The notes: a model not told the origin generated them from the letters alone. A stretch of 64,000 nucleotides of DNA from an uncultured Tenacibaculum sp. (GCF_947504135.1 NZ_CANNGG010000004.1:186001-250000), one strand, 5' to 3'; positions 53,886-62,217 are shown, counted from the stretch's first letter. Program-made: numbers and translations.

Positions 53886-53917
53886 CAAATATCTTTAATA
53901 AAAATTGAATTATGCAA
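53886..53917 (-). promoter_or_regulatory. Likely his operon promoter
   Basis: On the minus strand, TTG (53917-53915) is followed after 21 bp by GATATTTG (53893-53886), 7 of 8 matches... to the last six of TAnnTTTG with one mismatch at the first base. The predicted start would lie about 10-15 bp upstream of the leader-peptide ATG. Confidence 0.4.
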
Positions 53918-53935
53918 ATTATTTTTAATAAAAAT

Positions 53936-53966
53936 TAAAAACCACCTGAATTACAGATGGTTTCTA
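53936..53966 (-). terminator. Terminator of typA
   Basis: AAACCACCTG / CAGATGGTTT stem (one wobble) with a 5-nt loop and a T run on the minus strand, 25 bp past the typA stop and ahead of the his promoter. Confidence 0.75.
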
Positions 53967-53990
53967 TGTTTATACCTAAAGTAGGTTAAA

Positions 53991-55763
53991 TTATTTTACA
54001 AAATTAATTTTACGCATACGTAAACTCTCTGGAGTAACTTCTAAATACTCATCTGGTCTAATATACTCCATACATTCTTCTAAAGAAAAATCAATTTTTG
54101 GAGCAATTTTAACGCCGTCATCAGAACCTGAAGCACGTACGTTAGTTAACTTCTTTCCTTTAATTAAGTTTACAGCCATATCATCTGCTTTCGCATTTTC
54201 ACCTACCACTTGACCTTTGTATATCTCTTGGTTTGGATCAATAAAGAAACGTCCTCTATCTTGTAAACGGTCAATTGCATAAGCAGTTGCTTTTCCTGTT
54301 TCAGAAGAAACAATAGCTCCTTTTAATTCTTCTGCAAACTCTCCTTTATAAGGTCCATATTCGCTGAATCGGTGGTTTATAATTGCTTGACCAGCTGTTG
54401 CTGTTAATATTTTATTACGTAAACCAATTAACCCTCTTGATGGAATGGTAAATTCTAAGTGTTGTAAATCTCCTTTTGGCTCCATTACTAATAAGTCTCC
54501 TTTACGTAAAGAAACTAAGTTAATTGCTTTAGAAGCTACATCTTCAGGAACATCAATTGATAATGTTTCGTATGGTTCACACTTAACTCCGTCAATCTCT
54601 TTTAAAATTACTTGAGGACGACCTACTTGTAACTCATATCCTTCACGACGCATCGTTTCAATTAATACTGATAAGTGCAATACTCCACGTCCGAAAACGT
54701 TAAACTTATCCTCTGTATCAGTTTCATCAACACGTAACGCTAAGTTTTTCTCCATCTCTTTAAATAAGCGATCACGTAAGTGACGAGAAGTTACAAACTT
54801 ACCTTCTTTACCAAAGAATGGAGAGTTATTAATAGTAAATAACATACTCATAGTAGGTTGATCTACTTCAATTCTTGGTAATGCTTCTGGGTTATCTACA
54901 TCTGCAATAGTATCACCAATTTCAAAATCATCTAAACCTGTTACTGCACAAATATCTCCACTACGAACTTTATCTGCTTCAGCTTTACCCATTCCTTCAA
55001 AAACGTGTAATTCTTTAATGCGGACTTTTTTAGTAGTTCCATCTGCTTTACAAAGCATGTAGTCTTTATTCTTTTCTAAATCTCCACGATATACACGTCC
55101 AATAGCAATTCTTCCTTTAAATGAAGAATAATCTAACGATGTAATTTGCATTTGAGGAGATCCTTCACGATATGGTGCTTCTGGAATTGTTTCTAAAACA
55201 GCATCTAACAAAGGAACGATATCTTCAGTTGGTTTTTGCCAATCTGTACTCATCCAACCATTTTTAGCTGAACCGTAAATAGTTGTAAAGTCTAATTGAT
55301 CTTCATTTGCTTCTAAAGCAAACATTAAATCAAATACTTTTTCGTGTACTAACTCTGGTGTACAGTTTTCTTTATCTACTTTGTTTACTACTACAATAGG
55401 AGTTAACCCTAATTCAATAGCTTTTCCTAATACGAAACGTGTTTGAGGCATTGGTCCTTCAAAAGCATCAACCAATAATAAAACTCCATCTGCCATTTTT
55501 AGTACACGTTCTACTTCTCCACCAAAATCGGCGTGACCAGGAGTATCAATTACATTAATCTTCACCCCTTTGTAGTTTACGGATACATTTTTAGATAAAA
55601 TGGTAATACCACGTTCACGTTCTAAGTCGTTATTATCTAATAATAAATCAGTACGCTCTTTACGTTCATCTAAAATTTTAGCTTGATCTATAATTTTGTC
55701 TACCAAGGTTGTCTTACCGTGGTCAACGTGTGCTATAATAGCAATGTTTCTTATTGATTGCAT
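53991..55763 (-). CDS. typA: Translational GTPase TypA/BipA
   Basis: A 590-residue ribosome-associated GTPase. G1 is AHVDHGKTTLVDKI, G2 region ERERGITI, G3 DTPGHADFGGEVERV, G4 NKVDK and G5 GSAKNG. EF-G-like domains follow, and the C-terminal TypA-specific region ends RPDEYLEVTPESLRMRK. It affects 50S assembly and growth at low temperature or stress. A -7 box TACTTTTG lies at 55784-55791. Confidence 0.97.
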   Translation of the reverse strand: MQSIRNIAIIAHVDHGKTTLVDKIIDQAKILDERKERTDLLLDNNDLERERGITILSKNVSVNYKGVKINVIDTPGHADFGGEVERVLKMADGVLLLVDAFEGPMPQTRFVLGKAIELGLTPIVVVNKVDKENCTPELVHEKVFDLMFALEANEDQLDFTTIYGSAKNGWMSTDWQKPTEDIVPLLDAVLETIPEAPYREGSPQMQITSLDYSSFKGRIAIGRVYRGDLEKNKDYMLCKADGTTKKVRIKELHVFEGMGKAEADKVRSGDICAVTGLDDFEIGDTIADVDNPEALPRIEVDQPTMSMLFTINNSPFFGKEGKFVTSRHLRDRLFKEMEKNLALRVDETDTEDKFNVFGRGVLHLSVLIETMRREGYELQVGRPQVILKEIDGVKCEPYETLSIDVPEDVASKAINLVSLRKGDLLVMEPKGDLQHLEFTIPSRGLIGLRNKILTATAGQAIINHRFSEYGPYKGEFAEELKGAIVSSETGKATAYAIDRLQDRGRFFIDPNQEIYKGQVVGENAKADDMAVNLIKGKKLTNVRASGSDDGVKIAPKIDFSLEECMEYIRPDEYLEVTPESLRMRKINFVK

Positions 55764-55783
55764 TCGTGCTTATTTTGAAGCTG

Positions 55784-55791
55784 CAAAAGTA
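55784..55791 (-). promoter_or_regulatory. -7 promoter box of typA
   Basis: TACTTTTG followed by CA on the minus strand (TAnnTTTG), 21 bp upstream of the typA ATG. Confidence 0.5.
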
Positions 55792-55992
55792 GTGTTTTAT
55801 TGTTTACGATTAACGAAATTTTATTTATGAATTCGTAATATTTTATTTAAAGCTTTACAAAAAGTACTTTTTTTATAACATCTTTATACACTTTCTCTTT
55901 GCTTATTAAGGGATGCTGTAGTTTTAATTGATTGATTTCCCTTAATAATTTGGAAGAAATAAATACTCAATTTTTAGTTATTTAGAAATACA

Positions 55993-56301
55993 TTACTCTG
56001 GTTTTGTATCTTCTAACTCTTCATCATCTGCTCTAAAAGCACTAGGAAGTATGTCGGGTATTAATTTGATTAGTAAAGGCAAAAGTATGGCTCCTCCAGG
56101 AAGCATAAACACAGTAAAAGCAGGAATTGCTTTACAAATATCAAGTGTTTGTTCTTTTACTTTTGCCTTTTCTTCGTCTGTTAATGAAGTTGTTAGTGAT
56201 TTTCTAACAAGAAATAGAAGCTCCCTGCTTTCTTGAAGTTCTTTTGCTAATCTTTTTTTATTTTTATAGATAGCCTCTTTTATTTCATCAACTGTATTCA
56301 T
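55993..56301 (-). CDS. Mini LETM1-like protein
   Basis: A 102-residue protein. Residues about 65-95 (AIPAFTVFMLPGGAILLPLL then IKLIPDILPSAF) match the hallmark of LETM1 domains, where a hydrophobic segment is followed by a P-x-x-LPS-x-F motif. The N-terminal half is a charged helix (DEIKEAIYKNKKRLAKELQE), and the C-terminus is acidic. LETM1 proteins act in mitochondrial K+/H+ exchange and ribosome binding; such a small bacterial version has no established role. It overlaps the proline dehydrogenase stop by one base (TAATG), so it is translationally coupled. Confidence 0.65.
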   Translation of the reverse strand: MNTVDEIKEAIYKNKKRLAKELQESRELLFLVRKSLTTSLTDEEKAKVKEQTLDICKAIPAFTVFMLPGGAILLPLLIKLIPDILPSAFRADDEELEDTKPE

Positions 56302-57464
56302 TACAGCTTACGACGGGCTTTTTCAGTTTTGAGTAAATTCAATTCTCTTGAAGTTTGTCCTGCTACAGAAGTATTTTCTTCTGCTCTACGAATTAAGTAA
56401 GGCATTACATCACGAACAGGACCAAAAGGAACATATTTCGCTACATTATATCCTTCTTTAGCTAAATTAAAACTAATGTGATCACTCATACCATATAATT
56501 GACCAAACCACATACGTTTATCATCTACAGCAATATTGTGTTCTTTAGCTAAATCCATCAACAAATATGAGCTTTCTTCATTGTGAGTTCCTGCAAAGAT
56601 CGCCATATTTTTATGATCCATCATATAACGAACTGCTTCGTTATAATTGTCATCAGTAGCTTGTTTATCAACACAGATAGGAGATTCATAACCGTTTTCT
56701 TTGGCTCTTTCACGTTCTTTCTCCATATAAGCTCCACGAACCACTTTCATTCCAATATGATATCCTTTTTGGTGAGCTCTTTGATGTAAGTTTCGTAAAT
56801 ACTCCATACGGTCGTGACGATACATTTGTAGCGTATTGAAAACAATAGCCTTTTCTTTATTGTAGATTTCCATTAACTCTTCAATTAAATCATCAGCAGC
56901 ATCTTGCATCCAACTTTCTTCTGCATCTATCAATAACGGAACATCTTTTGCTTTTGCAGCCTTACATACAGTATGAAAACGTTCTAAAACTCTATCCCAC
57001 TCTACTTTTTCTTCTGAAGTTAATTCTTTTCCTTCAGTTAACTTTTGATATAAAACGAAACGTCCGAAACCTGTTGGTTTAAAAACAGCATAAGGTATAG
57101 ATTGTTTTTCTTCAGCAAAATCAATCGTTTTCAACGTCATTTTTAAAGCATCATCAAACTGAGCTTCATCTTCCTTTCCTTCTACTGAATAATCTAAAAC
57201 ACTGTGTACATTACCTTGTTCGTACATTTTTTCGATATTAGGTAAGCAATCATCTTCACTTACTCCTCCACAAAAATGATCAAAAACTGTTGAACGGATT
57301 AATCCTTCAACTGGTAAATGAGCTTTCAAAGCAAAATTAGTTACCGCAGTACCAATACGAACCATTGGTTGGCTTTGAATCATTTTAAATAAAAAATAGG
57401 CACGCTCTAGCTCTGAATCAGATTTTAATTTAAAAGCAGTTTCGGTGTTGTCAAAAAGTCTCAT
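56301..57464 (-). CDS. Proline dehydrogenase
   Basis: A 387-residue FAD-dependent TIM-barrel enzyme oxidising proline to pyrroline-5-carboxylate. It is the monofunctional type, without the PutA P5C dehydrogenase domain. Markers are FKPTGFGRFVLYQKL, LLIDAEESWMQDA, NTLQMYRHDRMEYL, GMKVVRGAYMEKERERA, FAGTHNEESSYLL, FGQLYGMSDHIS and PFGPVRDVMPYLIRRAEEN. It feeds electrons to the respiratory chain. The mini LETM1-like gene follows at once. Confidence 0.94.
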   Translation of the reverse strand: MRLFDNTETAFKLKSDSELERAYFLFKMIQSQPMVRIGTAVTNFALKAHLPVEGLIRSTVFDHFCGGVSEDDCLPNIEKMYEQGNVHSVLDYSVEGKEDEAQFDDALKMTLKTIDFAEEKQSIPYAVFKPTGFGRFVLYQKLTEGKELTSEEKVEWDRVLERFHTVCKAAKAKDVPLLIDAEESWMQDAADDLIEELMEIYNKEKAIVFNTLQMYRHDRMEYLRNLHQRAHQKGYHIGMKVVRGAYMEKERERAKENGYESPICVDKQATDDNYNEAVRYMMDHKNMAIFAGTHNEESSYLLMDLAKEHNIAVDDKRMWFGQLYGMSDHISFNLAKEGYNVAKYVPFGPVRDVMPYLIRRAEENTSVAGQTSRELNLLKTEKARRKL

Positions 57465-57567
57465 TGTCGAGGTGTATTAATGTCTTATATTTAAAGACAA
57501 ATATAAATTAGTAGAGTGATATATTTTAATTTTTTCTGTTTAATTTCGCTGTATATTTTTAATAACA

Positions 57568-58626
57568 ATGACTACAATTAACGCAGCAACATATCCTATT
57601 CATTTTGATGAAAAAGCTTATAACGAATTAACTTCTTTAGTTTCTAAAAAAAATTACTCCTCTGTATTTATTTTAGTTGATGATAATACTTTAGAACACT
57701 GTTATCCTCGATTTATGCAATTATTTGCTACAGATAAACCTATTGAAGTCATTCAAATTGATGCTGGTGAAGTTCATAAAAACATAGAAACTTGTATGGG
57801 TGTATGGAACGTGATGACTGAATTGGGCGCCGATAGAAAAAGTTTACTTATTACTTTAGGAGGCGGTGTTATTACAGATTTAGGTGGTTTTGTTGCTTCA
57901 ACGTTTAAAAGAGGGATTGATTTTGTGAACATCCCTACCACTTTATTGAGCATGGTAGATGCTTCTGTTGGGGGAAAAACAGGTGTTGACTTAGGTGTAT
58001 TAAAAAACCAGATTGGTGTATTTGCTAATCCTGAGTTAATTATTATTGACCCTGAATACTTACACACCTTAACTCCCAGAGAAATTCGTTCTGGTACTGC
58101 GGAAATTATTAAGTATGGAATGACCCACGACATCAAGTTATTTAATGAAATTAAAGATAATGATAAACTTAATATTGTTGATTTGATTCATCGTTCGATA
58201 GAAATTAAGAATGAAGTTGTTTTAGAAGACCCTAAAGAACAAGGTGTTCGTAAGGTTTTAAACTGGGGACATACTATTGGGCATGGTGTAGAGTCTTATT
58301 TTTTAGAGAACCCGAAAAAGGAAGCTCTAACACATGGTGAAGCTATTGCCATAGGAATGGTTTGTGAGGCTTATCTGTCTTCTGAAATTTTAGGTTTTTC
58401 AAAGGAAAAAGTATCAGAAATAAAAGAAGCCATTATTAAGGTTTACGGAAAAGTAACGATCGATAAAGACGATTTTCAGTCTATTATTGAGTTGATGAAG
58501 CATGATAAAAAGAATGTGGCTGGTGAAATAAACTTTGTTTTATTAAATGATTATGAAGATTTTAAAATCAACTGCAAAGCTTCCGAAGAACTGATTAAAG
58601 AAAGTTTAGCTTTTTATAACGCATAA
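57568..58626 (+). CDS. aroB: 3-dehydroquinate synthase
   Basis: A 352-residue NAD- and metal-dependent enzyme for step 2 of the shikimate pathway. Markers are the NAD-binding GGGVITDLGGFVASTFKRGI, TTLLSMVDASVGGKTGVDL, the metal ligands in EIIKYGMTHD, LNWGHTIGHGVES (H) and THGEAIAIGM. Length is normal. It is divergent from proline dehydrogenase and ends in a terminator. Confidence 0.96.
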   Translation: MTTINAATYPIHFDEKAYNELTSLVSKKNYSSVFILVDDNTLEHCYPRFMQLFATDKPIEVIQIDAGEVHKNIETCMGVWNVMTELGADRKSLLITLGGGVITDLGGFVASTFKRGIDFVNIPTTLLSMVDASVGGKTGVDLGVLKNQIGVFANPELIIIDPEYLHTLTPREIRSGTAEIIKYGMTHDIKLFNEIKDNDKLNIVDLIHRSIEIKNEVVLEDPKEQGVRKVLNWGHTIGHGVESYFLENPKKEALTHGEAIAIGMVCEAYLSSEILGFSKEKVSEIKEAIIKVYGKVTIDKDDFQSIIELMKHDKKNVAGEINFVLLNDYEDFKINCKASEELIKESLAFYNA

Positions 58627-58660
58627 AAAAAGAGCAACTTTAAAGTTGCTCTTTTTTTAT
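58624..58660. terminator. Bidirectional terminator
   Basis: AAAAAGAGCAACTT / AAGTTGCTCTTTTT stem around a TAA-type centre between convergent aroB and mscS; A's and T's flank both sides. Confidence 0.85.
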
Positions 58661-58661
58661 T

Positions 58662-59549
58662 TTATTTGGTAACGGTAATTGGAATACTATCTTGAGAACC
58701 GTATAACTTGATCTCAGTAATATCGGCTGGCATATTTAATCCGTTTTTAATAATTACGTTTTTTACACTTTTAATAACATCACTTTTTATTTCTAAAGTA
58801 CCACGTTTGTATTCTTTAGTTTTTGTCCAAAAAATTACCTTTAAATTAACGGTACTAACACCTAAACTATCAACCGTAACAAAACATTGATGTTCATCGG
58901 TATTTATTACTCCTTTTGTGCTAATTACTGCATCAATAATTACTTTTTTTGCAGTATCAATATCGTCATCATAATCAATACCAACAACAAAATCTGAACG
59001 ATAAAATCCGTCTTCAGTATAGTTATAAACTGGTTTTTTTACAATGTCACTATTCGGAATATATACATCTCTTCCATCGAAGGTTTTTAGTTTACTAAAT
59101 CGAAACTCCATCATCTTTACTTTTCCAAAAATATCTCCGATTTTAACTGTATCATTTACATTGAAAGGTCTGTTAAAAGATAAAATAACACCTGAAATAA
59201 AATTTTCTCCAACATCTTTAAAAGCAAAACCTAAAATAACAGCTGATGCACCTGCTGCTGTTAATAAACCGGTTGCTATACTACCTAATCCTGCTATTTT
59301 TAACCCCAACATTAAAACCAGAGTAATTAACCCTATTTTAATAGTTTTACTTAAAAAATTTGTCATTAAAGGATCATGAGTTTTTTTAGATATCGTTTTT
59401 CTAAAAAGCGATGAAATAAAATTTGCTAACAAAATACCTAAAGCAATTATAATTATTGCGATTATAATACCGGGTATTTGAGACACAAACTCATTCCAAT
59501 ACTCTTCAGTTGCTGTTTTGATTTTATTTATAGTGTTATTAAAGTTCAT
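58662..59549 (-). CDS. Small-conductance mechanosensitive channel (MscS family)
   Basis: A 295-residue channel. Two to three N-terminal membrane segments (IPGIIIAIIIIALGILLANFI; LITLVLMLGLKIAG) precede the pore helix rich in Gly and Ala (GLLTAAGASAVILGFAFKDVGENFISG), then the beta domain (FNVNDTVKIGDIFGKV, FDGRDVYIPNSDIV) and a C-terminal alpha/beta domain. It protects cells during hypo-osmotic shock. It lies 53 bp downstream of dps and probably shares its promoter. Confidence 0.9.
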   Translation of the reverse strand: MNFNNTINKIKTATEEYWNEFVSQIPGIIIAIIIIALGILLANFISSLFRKTISKKTHDPLMTNFLSKTIKIGLITLVLMLGLKIAGLGSIATGLLTAAGASAVILGFAFKDVGENFISGVILSFNRPFNVNDTVKIGDIFGKVKMMEFRFSKLKTFDGRDVYIPNSDIVKKPVYNYTEDGFYRSDFVVGIDYDDDIDTAKKVIIDAVISTKGVINTDEHQCFVTVDSLGVSTVNLKVIFWTKTKEYKRGTLEIKSDVIKSVKNVIIKNGLNMPADITEIKLYGSQDSIPITVTK

Positions 59550-59602
59550 TTATTGTTTTTAATGTTATTACTTAGTATTGCTAGAAATTAGATTTACATA
59601 AA

Positions 59603-60103
59603 TTACATTACCAAGTCTTCTTTTAACTGTTCTACGGTACTTTTGCTCCAAGCGTTCAACATCCAACTTGTTTTTTCTAAAGAAGCAATATATCCTCCCA
59701 TTAAATCTATCGTTCCCTCATCTTCTGCTTCTTCCGCTTTTTTTATCACATTTGCCATTTGCTTTAATAATGTTTTATGATCATCTAATAAAATATAAAT
59801 CATATCACTATCTGTTTGAAAAGGACTTTCTTCTGATATATTTGCTATCTTTAAATACTTACTATATCTACTAATTGGATGATACTGTAAAGTTAAAATA
59901 CGTTCTGCGATCTCATCTATTTTAACTCTAGCATCACTATACATTTCTTCAAATTTTTCATGTAGTTCAAAAAAGTTTTTCCCCACAATATTCCAATGAA
60001 AATTTCTTAACTTTTGATAGTATATGTGATATTCAGCCAATAATTGGTTTAATTCTTTTGCTACTGGTAATACTTTTTCTGTTTGTATGTTTAAATAATT
60101 CAT
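59603..60103 (-). CDS. dps: Dps-family DNA-binding / ferritin-like protein
   Basis: A 166-residue protein. The ferroxidase ligands of Dps dimers lie in FHWNIVGKNFFELHEKFEEMYSDARVKIDEIAER (His, Asp, Glu). The four-helix bundle continues to residue 166 and the short N-terminal tail lacks the lysines of E. coli Dps. Dps oligomers store iron and protect DNA from peroxide. The gene is under the double-box promoter at 60142-60201 and probably precedes mscS in the transcript. Confidence 0.92.
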   Translation of the reverse strand: MNYLNIQTEKVLPVAKELNQLLAEYHIYYQKLRNFHWNIVGKNFFELHEKFEEMYSDARVKIDEIAERILTLQYHPISRYSKYLKIANISEESPFQTDSDMIYILLDDHKTLLKQMANVIKKAEEAEDEGTIDLMGGYIASLEKTSWMLNAWSKSTVEQLKEDLVM

Positions 60104-60141
60104 TATTTTATATGTTTTTTAGGTTAATAATAAGTTTATTA

Positions 60142-60201
60142 CAAAATTAATTTATATATACAGTGTTGTTTTGCTCTATCAATTTTGATGTTTGCTCATT
60201 T
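60142..60201 (-). promoter_or_regulatory. dps promoter with two 21-bp-phased operator boxes
   Basis: On the minus strand: AAATGAGCAAA (60201-60191), 21-bp period, GATAGAGCAAA (60180-60170), exactly 20 bp, then TAATTTTG (60149-60142), followed by TA. The proximal box takes the place where a -33 TTG would lie. The same architecture recurs at three other promoters within 1.3 kb. Confidence 0.75.
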
Positions 60202-60222
60202 CAAAAAATTAAAAAGAATTGT

Positions 60223-60258
60223 ATAAAAAAAGAGATGAATTAATTCACCTCTTTTTGT
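60223..60258 (-). terminator. Terminator of the 60277 gene
   Basis: AAAGAGATGAATT / AATTCACCTCTTT stem (one mismatch), T run on the minus strand, 19 bp past the stop. Confidence 0.75.
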
Positions 60259-60276
60259 TTATCGATTTCTTAAATA

Positions 60277-60825
60277 TTACATTTTAACTGTTTCGAAAAT
60301 TGCATATTCAAGCTTGTTAGTTTCTTTATTTCTATACTCAATAATAAAATCACCGTATTTATTAAAGTATCCTACTCCGTTAAACTCATCACCTTGTACT
60401 ACATAAAAATCGTTATTAATCGATCTATAAGCTCTGGCTGAAGTAACGTCTTCGTTATTAACTTTGCGGGTAATTAATAAATCTTTTTGATCAATTAAAA
60501 AACCATATTGTTTACCTTTATATTTAAAGTAATTTACTTTAGTTTTTGAATCGTAAAATGGATCTTTATCGTTATCAACCATAATTGTTTTTTCAACTGC
60601 AACAGGTGTTTCGATTACACCTTGATTCAACTGGTGTTTTTGTTTAGAGTCAAACTTTACTTTTTTCTCTTTTGTGGTTACAACTTTTACTTTGGTATCG
60701 TAAGTTTCACCTTTTTCGTTAACTTTTTTAGCTTTTTTAACCTCTGTGGTTTTGATTACTTCTGTTTGTGCGTTTACCGTCATAATACCTGCGATAAACA
60801 ATAAACCTACTATTAAATTTTTCAT
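60277..60825 (-). CDS. Secreted protein of unknown function, Lys/Thr/Val-rich
   Basis: A 182-residue protein with a signal peptide ending VNAQ (about residue 20). The mature N-terminal half is basic and repetitive (TTEVKKAKKVNEKGETYDTKVK, VVTTKEKKVKF); the C-terminal half contains strands (VNYFKYKGKQYGFLIDQKDL, FYVVQGDEFNGVGYFNKYGDFIIEY). I do not recognise the family. It shares the double-box promoter architecture with dps and the DUF1328 gene, which suggests an envelope-stress function. Confidence 0.65.
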   Translation of the reverse strand: MKNLIVGLLFIAGIMTVNAQTEVIKTTEVKKAKKVNEKGETYDTKVKVVTTKEKKVKFDSKQKHQLNQGVIETPVAVEKTIMVDNDKDPFYDSKTKVNYFKYKGKQYGFLIDQKDLLITRKVNNEDVTSARAYRSINNDFYVVQGDEFNGVGYFNKYGDFIIEYRNKETNKLEYAIFETVKM

Positions 60826-61136
60826 TTTTACTATGTTTAAATTAAAATTATAAGTAGCTTGTTTTTAAGATGTCTACTTTTTAACATCTGATATATTTTA
60901 AATCTCTATTCTTTTTTATGACTTTGAACTTAGGTTATTTGTCTTGTACAAAATTAGCTGAGATATATTAAGTTATTTAGCTCATTTAATTTTTGTTTTT
61001 TGTTCATTTCATAATATAGAGGGTATTTTTCGTGTTTTAAATCAATTTTATGCAAACATATATGAGATACATTTAAAATATGTAAATAAAATTCGTGCTT
61101 GCATAATTTTGAGTTTGCTTAGCTGTTAAGGTTTGA
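60826..61136. other. 311-bp gap holding the 60277 promoter
   Basis: No ORF or RNA gene seen. The left half contains the operator/promoter at 60949-61009; the remaining DNA is AT-rich without evident structure. Confidence 0.6.
60949..61009 (-). promoter_or_regulatory. Promoter of the 60277 gene with two phased operator boxes
   Basis: On the minus strand: AAATGAACAAA (61009-60999), 22-bp period, AAATGAGCTAA (60987-60977), exactly 20 bp, then TAATTTTG (60956-60949) followed by TA. The 5' leader would be about 115 nt. Confidence 0.75.
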
Positions 61137-61298
61137 TTATACTCTTTTTTTACCTGTAAGTAATGATATTACAAATAGTATTAAGAAAATAAAGAATGCG
61201 ATTTTAGCAAATCCTGTAGCTGCTCCTGCAATTCCACCAAAACCTAAGATTCCAGCAATAATTGCGATAATAATAAATGTGATTGTCCAACGTAACAT
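61137..61298 (-). CDS. DUF1328 (YtjA-like) small membrane protein
   Basis: A 53-residue hydrophobic protein, ATG at 61298 to TAA at 61137, starting [14 protein letters not shown] and containing [15 protein letters not shown], then a second membrane helix and a basic end (GKKRV). This is the DUF1328/UPF0391 pattern (two small membrane helices around a Gly/Ala-rich turn). Family members are often stress-induced, and the function is unknown. It is transcribed from the phased-box promoter and is divergent from the SRAP-like gene. Confidence 0.88.
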   Translation of the reverse strand: MLRWTITFIIIAIIAGILGFGGIAGAATGFAKIAFFIFLILFVISLLTGKKRV

Positions 61299-61346
61299 AA
61301 TTTTAGTTTTTAGGTTAATAATTTGAAGTACATCTTTTGTACACTA

Positions 61347-61406
61347 CAAAATTATAACCGATTAAGAGTCTTCTTTTACTCATTTGATAAGAATGTTAAC
61401 TCATTT
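61347..61406 (-). promoter_or_regulatory. DUF1328 promoter with two 21-bp-phased operator boxes
   Basis: On the minus strand: AAATGAGTTAA (61406-61396), 21-bp period, AAATGAGTAAA (61385-61375), exactly 20 bp, then TAATTTTG (61354-61347) followed by TA. It is back-to-back with the SRAP-like promoter. Confidence 0.8.
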
Positions 61407-61416
61407 GAAAACAAGG

Positions 61417-61476
61417 AAATGAGCTAAAGTTTATTTCTTTTGAACAAACTTTACCTGGGTTCTTCATGTAAATTTG
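61417..61476 (+). promoter_or_regulatory. SRAP-like gene promoter with two 21-bp-phased operator boxes
   Basis: On the plus strand: AAATGAGCTAA (61417-61427), 21-bp period, TTTTGAACAAA (61438-61448), exactly 20 bp, then TAAATTTG (61469-61476) followed by TA. Together with the DUF1328 operator, box starts are at 61375, 61396, 61417 and 61438, an exact 21-bp ladder with inversion in the middle. Confidence 0.8.
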
Positions 61477-61547
61477 TAGTGGATTAATTGAGTAGTTACC
61501 AACTACTTGCAATGATTTTTTTATGAATGTAAATAAATAAGTATACG

Positions 61548-62177
61548 ATGAGTTATAAGCTATCTAACATAGCAAGTAAAGAAAGAATTAAAGATTTTAC
61601 TAAACTTAATTTTAAGTATCCGCATTTACATAAACCGAGGCGTAAGATTAATGGATTGAAAGAGCAGACAGTAAACATAATCACTATGGATAATCCATTA
61701 GAAATCACCCAAGGAATATGGGGAATGCTACCTCAGAATTACGCTGATAATTGGAATAAGTTTCAGCAAATAAAGCGTACGTTACACGTTAGAAGGGAAG
61801 AGATTAAGAAGAGTATTTTATTTAAAGAAGCATTGCTTTTTAGACGATGTTTGTTAATTGTTACTGGGTTTTACGCCCATAAAGTAATTGATGGCAGTAT
61901 TGAAAATTATTTAGTAGAAAAAGATAAACGAGAGCCTTTTTATTTAGCTGGGGTTTATAATACCACAGAAGACGGTTTTGTTACTTGCTCAGTAATCAAT
62001 ACAAATACAACAGAAGAATTAAATTCATTTAATAATCTGTATGAAATAATGCCACTTCAAATACCAAGAACCTTTAAAAAGATGTGGTTAGATCGTTCTA
62101 CCGATATGAGTGATGTAGAGTATTTAATTAACAATCCGTACGACGCTAAATACAATATTCAGAAGATAATAACTTGA
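61548..62177 (+). CDS. SRAP (YedK/HMCES)-like protein lacking all catalytic residues
   Basis: A 209-residue protein with the SRAP framework: GIWGMLPQNYADNW (WGLIPxW), HVRREEI, LFRRCLLIVTGFYAH, REPFYLAGVYNTTEDGFVTCSVINTNTTEEL and YEIMPLQIP. In YedK the catalytic set is Cys2, Asn75, Glu105 and His160; here the equivalents read Ser2, His80, Ala110 and Tyr165. It cannot form the thiazolidine crosslink to abasic sites by that mechanism. It may be a DNA-binding pseudoenzyme or have a new function. It is controlled by the phased-box promoter. Confidence 0.72.
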   Translation: MSYKLSNIASKERIKDFTKLNFKYPHLHKPRRKINGLKEQTVNIITMDNPLEITQGIWGMLPQNYADNWNKFQQIKRTLHVRREEIKKSILFKEALLFRRCLLIVTGFYAHKVIDGSIENYLVEKDKREPFYLAGVYNTTEDGFVTCSVINTNTTEELNSFNNLYEIMPLQIPRTFKKMWLDRSTDMSDVEYLINNPYDAKYNIQKIIT

Positions 62178-62217
62178 AAACAAAGAGAACTAACTATCTT
62201 ATAAAGCTAGTTCTTAC

